Assembly: GCA_003290165.1 (NCBI GenBank) | Contig: QNQO01000514.1 | Location: forward strand, 372,001 to 436,000 | Length of the DNA stretch: 64,000 bases | Direction: 5' to 3' | DNA from: Berberis thunbergii | Taxonomy: Eukaryota > Streptophyta > Magnoliopsida > Ranunculales > Berberidaceae | Part shown: piece by piece, positions 1 to 9,828 of the stretch | Layout of the letters: each line of letters begins with the position of its first letter | Position numbering within the stretch: position 1 is the stretch's first letter | Program-made: the position numbers and the translations under genes | Notes under the pieces: model-generated | What the model was told of the DNA's origin: nothing | The model's input: only the letters and a program-made list of their open reading frames with translations | Database searches by the model: none

Positions 1-175
1 GTGTAGACGAAGAGGACGGCCGTTGAAAACTTGGATGAAGGCGGTGAAGAAAGACATTTTGGAGCTTGGATTAGGCGAAGATATGTGGGAAGACCGCATT
101 GCTTGGAGAACCAAACTATGTATAGCAGACCCCGAGAGTATCGGGAATGAGCTTTGATGATGATGATGATGATGA
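1..175 (+). mobile_element. 3' end of an RTE-type LINE
   Basis: Reading from base 2 to the TGA at 155-157 gives 51 residues containing RRGRPLKTW, KKDILELGLGEDMW and WRTKLCIADP. These are typical of the C-terminus of plant RTE-clade LINE reverse transcriptases. The stop is followed by a run of TGA triplets to about 175, the kind of short-repeat tail RTE elements carry in place of poly(A). The element enters from outside the window, so only the tail is visible and no target duplication can be assigned. Confidence 0.75.
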
Positions 176-802
176 GTCAATCAATATGGTTTTATGAAGT
201 TTGAGGTTTTTTATTTTATTTTCTACATATTGTAAATGTTTGATGCCTATAGCAAGCTCAAGATTGTGAAATGGTCAATGTAACTACACAAGGAACCACA
301 AACCCCCAAAATATATGGTACAAACTGGGTTGATAAACAACCCCCCATTGCGAAATGATCAATGGGCGTGTTTGGTTTGAAAGAAAAATAAAATTCTCGG
401 ATAAACCACACGCAAAAATAAAGGAGAGACAAAAGAAAGGAGGGAGAAGGGGAAAAGTTTTCTCCAGTGAGGTTGAAGATGAATATATTTTGAGAAAATA
501 TATTTTCACCAACTATGGTAAAAGGTAAGAGAGTGAGAGGTATGGTTCATGATAAAAATTGTGGGAGTGTTTTCCTTAAAACCTATACAAACTGAAATTG
601 TTCAGAATTTTGACAGGTAATACTTTCAGGAAGAAAAATGCTTGAAAAAGGATCTACAATCACACAAGTAAAGCAAAGTGTACACAAGCAAAATAGTACA
701 AGTATGCACACCAGAGAATTTGAGGCTTCATGTCTCCGTGGCTCCCCTATATTCCCATGAAGTACGACACCAACTTACAAATCTGTTAAGATTAACAAAT
801 TA
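176..802. other. Spacer; 3' flank of PPR pseudogene
   Basis: No gene is seen here. Read on the minus strand, roughly 550-802 matches the 3' flank of the intact PPR gene (about 11760-12110), including a stretch around TACTTCATGGGAATATAG. The two PPR loci were therefore duplicated together with their 3' untranslated and downstream sequence. Confidence 0.6.
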
Positions 803-2666
803 TTAGTTCAAGAAGAATTCAAGGTTTTTTAACATGAAATTAGAATTGGAGAATAGGAATTGCCAAAGCAATTGGGTGTTGAGCATATTACCTTCTTTGT
901 CTTGTTCCATGAAAAATTTACGAAGCATCTCCATAGAGTCTTGATGTGGTCCACTAACCTCCAGCAAATTCAAAATCTTAGATGCATTTTCTACAGTGGG
1001 TAAGAATCCTCTTTCAACCATGAGCTTTAAATATTCAATTGCACTTCCAATATCATTGTGTTGAAGACATCCTTGAACCATGATATTGTATGTGACATCA
1101 TCTGAAGCACAACCCATTTTCTCCATTTCTACGAGCAAATCTTTTGCTTCTTTCAACATTCCTTCTTTACAAAATCCGCTAATCATTGTGGTGTATATCT
1201 TAGTGCTGAGTTGTAAACCTTTCCTAGCAAGACTAGAAAGGAGTTCTCTTGCCTCATTTATTTTCCCTCCTTTACACAAGTTACTAACAATAATGTTATA
1301 AACATAAGCATTTGCTTTTATTCCGGACCTCTGCATCATATCATATAATTTTATTGCTTCATCAAAACAACCATGCATGCTTAGTCCATCCATCAATGCA
1401 CTATATGCGAAGACATCTGGACTATGTCCTTGAACTTGCATATCTCTGAAAAGATTTTGAGCATCCAAAACCCTCCTAGCTTTGCAGTGCCCATCTATGA
1501 GAGTTGTGTAGGTAACAACATCAGGTGTCAATCCTTTCTGAAGCATTTCTCTAAACAAGTGCATGGCCTTATCTAGAAGTCTAGCCTTGCAATAGCCATT
1601 TATCAAGGTACTATAGTTTATGACATCAAGTTGATGACCATTATGAACCATAGAATCAAAAACTTTTAGTGCCTCTTCCATTTTTCCTTGTAAACAATAC
1701 CCATCCATCAATGCATTGTATGTGTATGTGTTAATCTTTTCTCCTCTTTGAACCATGAGCTCAAATAATTGATGTGCTTCTTTGATCATTCCTTCTTTGC
1801 AAATAGCATCTAATAAAATATTGTATGTTTGTATGTCTGGTAAGATTTCTTGATCTATCATTTCATTGAATAGTGTTATTGCTTCTTTCCCTCGATCAGA
1901 ATGCACAGACCATGAATCAAAGAGTTGTAAGTTATAGTGTTATGACTAACATCTCTTTGAGACATTACTTCAAATATTCTACGGGCTTCTTCGATTTTCC
2001 CATGTTTGCAGACAGCATCAATCATACAGCTAAATGTCACAGCATTTGGTGTGATCCCATGATCCAACATATCAACAAAAAGGCTGGCCGCCTGTTTCCA
2101 CAGACCTATATTACACAATCCATGAATCAAAGAATTATAAGTTACAACATCAGGTAGAACACCCTTCCTTTGAAGAGGTCAGCAGCTTCCTTCACCCTAT
2201 TGTCCTTACAAATTATATTGTAAGTGAATTCATCGCAGGATATCCATAATTACCAATTTTGTTAAACAAAATCATGGCTTGGTCTATGTAATCATCCATA
2301 CAGTGGCCCTTGGGCAGAGTGGAAAGTGTAACATGATTTGGTTCAAACCTTAAAATATCTCCCACAACACCAAAGCCAAGATCCATCCTACCCAATCCAC
2401 AATAACAATTGATGACCGTGTTTAGGGTGAAAATATCAGGTTGGATACCTGAAGAAGCCATCAATTTGAACAAAGACAACACTACGGGGTATTGTTTAAT
2501 CTTGACGATGGCTCCTAACAGCTGAGTGAAAGGGATAATGGAAGGTATGGGTCGCATCTGAACTAAGCGATCAAACAAACCCAATGCCTCATCAAGGTTA
2601 AGCTATCCAGATTTACAGCATTGACTGACAAATTGGGTTAGATTGGTTGAAAAAGAAGATGGATGT

Positions 2667-3063
2667 TGTCACGTTTGTGACTTGGATTCAAATAAACAGA
2701 GAACAAATGGAAGATTTCAAGGATGGAAACAAGGAAGAAGAAGAACTATTATAAATCTGAAAGCAAAACAGAATAAGAGTGTAACCTCTCTTTGGGTGAA
2801 CTCAACCTAGAAGAGCCTCAATACAATTTTCTCCTTTCATCTATTAGAGAGCATCTCATTTTATACTACTTTCTGTAACAGAATTTCAAATAGGCTAATA
2901 AGGTGTTTACACGTGTTTGGTTTCAGTCCCTTCATTTGTAACTAACAAAGGTAATTTACTTAACTATCCTTCTTATTTCAAATTGAATTTGAATTTGACG
3001 CCTGCAATTGGCGCTCTATTTTTCAGCTTTCAAATGCAGTATTTCCTGCTTGAGGACGTGACA
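2667..3063 (-). repeat. 3' LTR of the gypsy element
   Basis: This 397-bp LTR is about 95% identical by eye to the one at 7178-7578. A G-rich polypurine tract lies directly next to it at about 3066-3076 (minus strand reads GGGGTGGGCA), as expected for plus-strand priming. Confidence 0.94.
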
Positions 3064-3109
3064 ATGCCCACCCCGTAAGACAAAACCTTGTCCTCAAGGT
3101 TTGAAAGAA

Positions 3110-6100
3110 GAAAACATAGCCTGAATGTACGGCCAATCTTCCCACGTGGCGTCCTTAGGAGAAGAGTTAGACCATTGTATCAACACCTGCGTGACACTTT
3201 TGTTATGGCGAGGAACTAGTCAGCGGCCAAGATGGCCATAGGTTCTGCCCGAAAGGTGCTTGAGGTATCCACCAAGGGAAGCAAGGGTGTGGGGATGACC
3301 TGAGAACCCAACTTCTTCTTTAATTGGGACACATGGAACACCAGATGGATTTTGGACTGAGGAGGTAATTCCAGCTTGTAGGTCACTGCACCTATGTGTT
3401 CTATGACCTGAAATGGGCCATAAAACCAGAGGATAACTTCAAGTTGCGGCGGATGCTAACTGAAGTTTGGCGGTAGGGCTGGAGACGAAGGTAAACCCAG
3501 TCCCCAATCTAGAACTCACGGTCAGTCCGACCTCTGTCAGCATAAAACTTCATGTGCTCTTGGGCTCGATGGAGTTTTTCCTTGATAATGGATAGCATGT
3601 GGTCTCTTTCAGTTAGGTAAGCCTGCACATCAGTGATGGTTGTTGAAATGAGGGGAGGGAGAGCCATTAAAGGAGGGGTGTACCCATACAAGCTTGAAAA
3701 GGAGATGACTGTAGGCTAGAGTGGTAAGAAGTATTGAACCAGAACTCTGCCAAGGAAAACCACTTAGTCCACTGAGAAGGGGACTCACTTGTCATACAAC
3801 GTAAGTATGTTTCCAAGCATGCATTGGTACGCTCCGTTTGCCCGTCCGTTTGGGGATGGTAGACGGAACTTAAGCTGAGAGAGGTGCCCAGTGCTTTGAA
3901 TAAGTCCTTCCAGAAAGAGCTGATGAACACTTTGTCTCTATCACTGACAATTGATTCTGGTAGGCCATGTAACTTATACACATGATGAAAAAACAGATCA
4001 GCCACAATAACGGTAGTGTATGGATGACTCAGTGAGAAAAAATGAGCATATTTAGTGAGTCGATCCACAACTACTAAAATGATTGTTTTGCCTTGTGAAT
4101 TAGGAAGTCCCTCGATAAAATCCATTGCAATGTGTTGTCAAGCTTGGTCCGGTATAGGTTGAGGTTGAAGGAGGCCACCGTAGTTGGACTGGTCATGTTT
4201 GTTCTTCTGACAGATTGCACACTCAGTGATGAAGGAGAGCACTGTTGCTTTCATTTTAGGCCAAAAGAAATATAATTGCAATCGTTTGAGTGTAGTAGTG
4301 ATCCCCGAATGGCCGCCAAGGGAAGAAATATGACATTCTTGTAACAATTTATGTCTTAGGGAACCAGTGGTGCCAATGTACATCTGCTGTCTATATTTCA
4401 GAAGACCAGAGTGTAATGAAAAAGGGGGTTGTGAGTCCTGCTGAATGAGCAACTGGGGAATCAGCTGCAAGGCTAGTTCATCTTGCTCATATGACTGAAT
4501 AACATCGATTAGCCACTGTGGTCTGACAATAGAGAGTGCTGAACATTGGCTTTCATGATCCATACATCTGGACAAGGAGTCTGCGACAGTGTTCTCGGAG
4601 CCTTTCTTGTAATGAATTTCATAATCGAACCCGAGCAGCTTTGACAACCACTTCTGTTGAGTCATAGTTGTTTGGGCTAGGAAATATCTGATACTCTGAT
4701 GATCGGTGTAAATATGGAACTTAGAGCCTAACAAATAAGATCTCCACCTGTGGATAACCATGACAATTGCAAGTAATTCCTTTTCATAAGTGGATAAGGT
4801 AAGGTGCTTTGGGCTAAGGGCCTTGCTAAAAAAAGCAATTGGTTTACCCTGTTGGGATAGGACTGCTCTTACACCTCTACTACAAGCATCCGTTTCTATA
4901 GTGAAAGGGGATTTAAAGTCAGGGAGGGCTAAGACAGGGGCTTTACACATGGTCTCCTTTAACTGATTAAAAGCCAAGGTAGCTGAAGGGGTCCAATGAA
5001 AAGAGTTTTTCTTTAAGAGGGTAGTCAAGGGAGAAGCAATTTGGCCGTAATTGTGGATGAACTTTCTATAGTACCCGGTGAGACCAAGGAAACCCCGTAG
5101 TTGTTTAATATTAGTGGGAATTGGCCATAGTGTCATAGCCTCAATTTTGCTTGGATCTGCCTCTACTCCTTGCCCACTAACAATGTGCCCAAGATAGTCA
5201 AGTTTGGGTTGAGCAAAAGAGCACTTAGAAAGCTTGACATACAACTTGTGTTGTTGTAGGATAGAAAAAACAGTGTGTAAATGACCTAAATGAAGAGTGA
5301 GAGAAGAGCTATACACCAAGATGTCATCAAAAAATACAAGGAGTGAAGATTTGGTTCATCAAGGCTTGAAAAGATGCGGGGGCATTGGTGAGACGACATT
5401 ACTCTAAACTCAAAATGGTCGTGGTGTGTCTTAAAGGCTGTTTTATGGATATCAGGAGGATGGACTAGGATTTGATGATACCCTGACGTTAAGTCTAATT
5501 TAGAGAAAATTGTTGCACCATGCAACTCAACCAGTAATTCATCAATTAAGGGCATGGGAAACTTGTCCTTAATTGTTATTTCATTGAGCTTTCTATAATC
5601 CACACAGAATCTCCATGACCCGTCTTTTTTAGGAACCAGGAGGATGGGGGCAGCAAAAGGACTCTGGGAATGTTGTATAAGGCATGTTTCAAACATTTCC
5701 TGGACCAACTTTTCAATCACAGCTTTCTTAAAATATGGGGCTTTGTAAGGGTTTTGGGAAGGAGTAGTGTGTCCAGACTTGAGAGGTATGTGATGATGGA
5801 TGTTCCTATGGGGAGGTAATGTAGTTGGTTCCTGAAAGATATTTCTAAACTGATGAAGTAAACCCTGGATTTCAGGTGGAGGCTGACTCTGTTGATGAGA
5901 TGCGGTCATAGCAAACAATTGACAGAAAAAAGAATTTGCATGTTTTTTGAAAAACTGTGAAATGTTCTTACCATCCATCATATGTAAGTCACCTGTATCA
6001 GATATGCCTTGTAAGGTGACTGCTCTTCCCTGGATCTTCAATGTGAGTTGTAACTTTTGCAAATTCAGCGTGATATCCCCAAAGGGCTTCAACCAATCTC

Positions 6101-6161
6101 CGCCTAGCACCATGTCGTAACCTCCTAGAGCGAGTAACCTGAGAGTCCCTGAATAGTCCAT
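3110..6161 (-). pseudogene. pol remnant (PR-RT-RNase H-integrase)
   Basis: On the minus strand 6161-5286 carries the end of protease (YDMVLGGDWL) and the first RT blocks (RFCVDYRKLN, FSKLDLTSGYHQI). The catalytic FFDDILVYS lies near 5340-5307, across a frame break. The segment 5319-4138 continues RT (LDYLGHIVSGQGVE, LRGFLGLTGYYRKF), RNase H (IETDACS, YTDHQSIRYF) and the integrase zinc finger (GGHSGIT ... CAICQ). The segment 4125-3667 has the integrase core (VDRLTKYAHF, HPQTDGQTERTN). At about 3460-3110 the GPY/F region (YGPFQVIEHIGAVTYKLELP) and a chromodomain-like ATWEDW are recognisable but broken. The order and GPY/F module suggest a chromovirus-related lineage. At least three frame breaks make it non-functional. 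Confidence 0.9.
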
Positions 6162-6162
6162 T

Positions 6163-7117
6163 TCAAAGGCTGACAGACAACATTGCTGACCAATTGGTCA
6201 CCATTGGCCACCTTGACCAACATCTAAGGAGTGAGTATGGTAGGCCATTTGGTGTCCTTGACCACTCTGGGATTGTGAAGGAATGCGTGTTGCCTGTGTC
6301 CACCAATATAGATATCGACATCTTCTTAATGAGCCCCTTAATCAGCAGTGTGTTAATGGACATACTCCCATGGATTGCATGAAGAGAGACCTCCATCTCG
6401 GTTTGAACTTCTGGGAGCAAATCTTCTGTGACTAATGGGAATTCTTCTGTTTCTTCTTCTACTGATGCATCCTCTGAAACAAGCAAGTATAGCTGTTGCT
6501 GTTTACATAAGTGTCCTGGCCTATACTGCTCCTCGCAGTTATAACAAAGTCGCTGCTCTCTCCTCACTCTCATTTGTGATGGAGTCAATCTTCTAATAGG
6601 AGGAATATTATTTGTAAGTCTTGGGTTGGTAGTGGTGGGGGAAGAATATGGTTGTTTATTTTGTGGATTGGAACTGTAAGAATTTGGTGTTAGGTGAGGA
6701 TTACCAGGAGAAATGTTTCTGCTGTTTTTGAATGTATTAGGTGAGTGATTGGTGGAGTGATTTGTGGACCCATGACCTGGGGTTTGTTCCATCAAACACA
6801 GGAAAATCCAACTTAGGAATTCGAGGGAATGTACCTGGCTGCTCCCAGTGATTTTGGGAACTGGTTCTGGGATTTGTAGCTCCTGAATTAGGTGTGGAAG
6901 AAGAGCTCGGTCCAACTGCAGGCGTGGTGTTTATTTGGCTCTAAATAAGCTAGAACAGTTGATCAAAGCAAGTGTCAACTCACTTCTCTTGAGCTTCTTG
7001 GTTCTGAGCGAGCTTCTTGAACTCATTCTTCAACCATTCAACCTGATTCGATGTATCACTTTGATTCTTCCTGGACTCCCTCATAAATGCTTCCATTTCT
7101 TTGGATCTCGTCTCCAT
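6163..7117 (-). pseudogene. gag-protease remnant of the gypsy element
   Basis: The probable gag start is the ATG at 7117-7115 (METRSKEMEAF), followed about 40 codons later by a stop. The next frame contains the capsid-leading motif IPKLDFPVFDGTNPRSW, but the capsid core that should follow is missing and the text jumps to Ser/Asn/Pro-rich sequence. The nucleocapsid zinc knuckle CYNCEEQYRPGHLC lies near 6546-6505. The aspartic protease active-site motif LVDTGNTHSF follows near 6290. Deletion of the capsid core would prevent particle formation by this copy. Confidence 0.85.
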
Positions 7118-7163
7118 GATGGCCAATGTAACTGATTACTTCCAGTTCTGTGGATCGACTCAT

Positions 7164-7175
7164 GCTCTGATACCA
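7164..7175 (-). other. Primer-binding site, tRNA-iMet type
   Basis: The minus strand reads TGGTATCAGAGC two bases inside the 5' LTR. This is the standard plant LTR-retrotransposon primer-binding site complementary to the 3' end of initiator methionine tRNA. It fixes the orientation of the element. Confidence 0.9.
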
Positions 7176-7177
7176 AA

Positions 7178-7578
7178 TGTCACGTTTGTGACTTGGATTC
7201 AAATAAATATATAACAAATGGAAGATTTCAAGGATGGAAACAAGGAAGAAGAAGAACCATTATAGATTTGAAAGCAATACAAAATAATAGTGTAACCTCT
7301 CTTTGGGTGAACTCAACCCAGAAGAGCCTCAATACAATTTTCTTCTCTGTTTCATCTATTACAGAGCATATCATTTTATACTACTTTCTATAACAGAATT
7401 TCAAATAGGCTAATAAGGTGTTTACACGTGTTTGATTTCAGTCCCTTCATTTGTAACTAACAAAAGTAATTTACTTAACTATCCTTCTTATTTCAAATTG
7501 AATTTGAATTTGGCGCCTGCAGTTGGCGCTCTGTTTTTCAGCTTTCAAATGCAGTATTTCCTGCTTGAGGACGTGACA
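7178..7578 (-). repeat. 5' LTR of the gypsy element
   Basis: This 401-bp long terminal repeat is the 5' LTR in element orientation. It starts TGTCACGTTTGTGAC and ends GAGGACGTGACA when read on the plus strand. It is followed immediately inside the element by a primer-binding site for initiator tRNA-Met. Confidence 0.95.
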
Positions 7579-7755
7579 GATGTGTAAGAGTTGTTTTGAA
7601 ACGAAGGAAAAGCAAAGGAGAGAGTGAAGAAGAAGTAGTAGGAGGAGGGCATTGAAGAAGACCAAACGCAAATGCTGTCCTTTTTCTTGATATAACCATT
7701 GGAAACGCATAGACAAAGAACCAAAACACTATTGCAAAATTTGTTATCAGAAAAA

Positions 7756-8357
7756 TGTTGAAAACTTGATGTCGGCTATACAAAAGAATAAAAAGAGATG
7801 AAGAAAAACCTGGATTTCGGCTGGAAATGGCTGGATTGTGGGCTTGAATATGCTAGAAGACAGCTGGAAGAAGAAGAAGATGGTGGAAGGTGATGGAACC
7901 CTCCATCACCGCCTCAGGTGGCTATAAAGGAAGGTTTCCCCTCCTCTTCAGATCATCTTCTTCCTCGAGTGCTTGACAACTCTGTGAGTTGTGAGAGAGA
8001 TTATGTGAAGGAGAGGAGAGAGAAACGAGAGAAAAAGATAATTTTTTTCCCTATTTTGTCTGTGAAGTATATACGCACCCCGCGTTATTCGTGGTGTCAC
8101 AGACACGTGTGTATTGAATGTCGTTGACTTTGTGTAGTTCTCTCCATTTGTACTCTTCGATCTCGTTAGTAAAGTTATTCTCTTTGCCCGTGGACGTAGG
8201 CAAACTTGCCGAACCACGTTAAATTGCTTTGTGTTGTACGTGTTTTATTTAATTTTCATTTACTTTACATTGCCTTGCTTATACATTGGATTTATTACTT
8301 TCTATTGCAACTATCAATTGTGTTCCACAATTTGTTACGCTTTCGCGAGGCGCAACA
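7756..8357 (+). mobile_element. Solo LTR of a Ty1/copia element
   Basis: This roughly 602-bp segment starts TGTTG and ends CAACA. GAAAA occurs on both sides (8358-8362; the left copy has one extra A). A TATAAA box lies at 7923-7928. The 3' half has the typical copia LTR text around GTGGACGTAGGCAAACTTGC and GCCGAACCACGTTAAAT. No internal retroelement sequence is attached, which fits LTR-LTR recombination. It sits 57 bp upstream of the start codon of the PPR pseudogene, in its former promoter or 5' UTR. Confidence 0.85.
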
Positions 8358-8362
8358 GAAAA

Positions 8363-9266
8363 TGATCTAGGAAAGCAAATGGTTGAGTGGAATGTGTGGA
8401 AAAAGATGAATGAAAAGATAAAGATAGGGTTATTTAAATTTCATCTTCTTCAGATGGCTGGATCGACCACAATGGGTGGCAAATACGGTGCTAGTCTTAT
8501 CTGGAGGACTAAGTTTTTGCTAGTTTTTTATTTTTAAGTACCTCTTGGCAGGGGCCGAACTTTAGACTTGTGATACCATTCATCACAAGCTTATCACTGA
8601 ATAAGTCTTAAAAAAAAATTGACAATTTAATCGTGTATTACACAATTTTTCTTTTCAACATTCCTTTTTTTTTTATTTTTTATTTATAAAATGCACTTAC
8701 CATCGTGTGTTACACAGTTTCTTTATAATAAGTCCCAAAAACTCGAAACTTTTGGAATGGCAGTGTCAAGTCAAAAGGAAAATAGTGGTGTAAAAACAAG
8801 TTAAAGACCCTTCGGGGCCAAATTTCTATTATGAATCATTTAGACTTTACCCTCAACATAAATACCAATTTAGAGTATACTTCCCAAATAATACCAACAC
8901 TTTCCACTCAACCATTTCTTTATTTCTATTAGGGATTTAGACAGGGATGGAGCCATGTGGGGGCAAGTGCCACCACTGACTTTAAATTTTTTTATTTTTA
9001 TTTTTAATATGCCCCGTTGCAATGTTGACGACTCGGTTTCGTCTTGCCATTTTTCTTTTTTTGTTCTCCCTTCCTGCTCCACCATTTTCCTCACTTCTGC
9101 TCTCTTTCTCCGTTGACTACGACATTGGCAACTGCCTCGTCTCCTAGTCTCTTCATTTCCCTCCCTTTTTGCTTGATTTAGTTTTTTTTCTTACCATCAC
9201 TATCAACCACCAACAACTGTAACCTCTTTTTCATGCATTGAGGAAGGAGAAGATTTTTTTTAATGT
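8363..9266. other. Spacer; possible hAT end near 8950
   Basis: No coding sequence can be supported. At about 8951-9010 the text CAGGGATGGAGCCATGTG followed by a T/A-rich run resembles the terminal region of hAT (ZMYM1-like) transposons, which usually start CAGGGACGGAGCC. A similar end in reverse (TTGGCTCCGTCAATG) follows the hAT transposase remnant near 18370. The hAT assignment here is tentative. Confidence 0.3.
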
Positions 9267-9275
9267 ATTTTCTTA

Positions 9276-9452
9276 GGGGAATTCTAAATGTCGAGGAAAC
9301 CAGCGAGGAGAGGGACGTGGCGGAGTGGGAGCCGTCCACCCCGCTCGGGATGCGCACAAAAAAAATTGCGGCACACATCCCGAGCGGGGTGGACGACTCC
9401 CACCCCGCCACGTCCCTCTCCTCGCTCGTTTCCTCGCTCTCTAGCCTCACTC
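9276..9452. mobile_element. GC-rich hairpin MITE (Mutator-like)
   Basis: This 177-bp foldback has arms of roughly 70 bp that pair almost perfectly: GAGAGGGACGTGGCGG on the left against its complement CCGCCACGTCCCTCTC on the right. It is flanked by the 9-bp direct repeat ATTTTCTTA (9267-9275 and 9453-9461). A 9-bp target duplication is characteristic of Mutator-like elements. The CG-rich arms stand out in AT-rich DNA. It is 370 bp upstream of the intact PPR gene. Confidence 0.88.
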
Positions 9453-9588
9453 ATTTTCTTAAGATGAATTCGTATCGATGTCTATTTTTGTATTTTATTC
9501 ATAGGTTTTTTTTGGAGATGCATGAAATTTGGATCCATTAATTTTTTCTTAAGATATATGTTTGTATTTCGAGGTTCATCTATGGGTT

Positions 9589-9754
9589 GAGCTTCGCTAC
9601 AGAGCGAGAGAAAGGGGGCGAGGGATGGGTGGTAACCATCCATCCACCTCGAGATAAGCACATCAAATTTGAGATGTGCGATGATGCTCATCTCGAGGCG
9701 GATGGGTGGCTTCCACCCATCCCTCGCTCCCTCCCTCGACCCCTAGAATATTTT
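9589..9754. mobile_element. GC-rich hairpin MITE (Mutator-like)
   Basis: This 166-bp foldback is related in style to the one at 9276-9452. Its arms are built from GCGAGGGATGGGTGG and CCACCCATCCCTCGC, with CTCGAGATAAGC paired to GCTCATCTCGAG further in. Flanks are CTATGGGTT (9580-9588) and CTATAGGTT (9755-9763), a 9-bp duplication with one mismatch. It ends about 75 bp before the PPR start codon, so it lies in the promoter or 5' UTR. Confidence 0.85.
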
Positions 9755-9828
9755 CTATAGGTTATTGTTTGAAGACATTTTGATAATCAACGTGAGCCTT
9801 TTGACAGTCATTAGCCTCTGCGTTTCCA

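Larger units (their letters stand above)
2667..7578 (-). mobile_element. Ty3/gypsy LTR retrotransposon, defective
   Basis: This 4.9-kb element is bounded by direct LTRs whose ends are perfect 7-bp inverted repeats (TGTCACG / CGTGACA). It is flanked by the 5-bp target duplication GATGT (2662-2666 and 7579-7583). Its genes run on the minus strand in the order gag, protease, reverse transcriptase, RNase H, integrase, which is the Ty3/gypsy order. It lies inside the PPR pseudogene at the codon triplet encoding LTHPSS. By eye the LTRs differ by about 18 substitutions plus a small indel in roughly 400 bp, so the insertion is not recent. The gag core is deleted and several frames are broken, so it is not autonomous. 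Confidence 0.97.
803..7699 (-). pseudogene. RFL-type PPR pseudogene split by a gypsy element
   Basis: This is a degenerate P-class pentatricopeptide repeat gene, closely similar to the intact copy at 9829-11757. The ATG at 7699 starts MVISRKRTAFAF, a likely mitochondrial presequence. About 40 codons later, at 7579, a Ty3/gypsy element interrupts it, and coding resumes at 2666. Damage besides the insertion includes an in-frame TAG at 2605-2603 and frameshifts near 2240-2140 and near 1900. The longest remaining open stretch (1906-803, 367 codons) keeps tandem 35-residue PPR motifs such as VVTYTTLIDGHCK and GKINEARELL. RFL proteins bind mitochondrial RNA, but this copy cannot make the full protein. 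The C-terminal end differs from the intact gene and reads on to a later stop. Confidence in family and pseudogene status is high. Confidence 0.93.

Noticed and set aside
7918..8127. 69-codon plus-strand frame near 8 kb
   Set aside because: It lies wholly inside the copia solo LTR, just after its TATA box, and has no recognisable domain.
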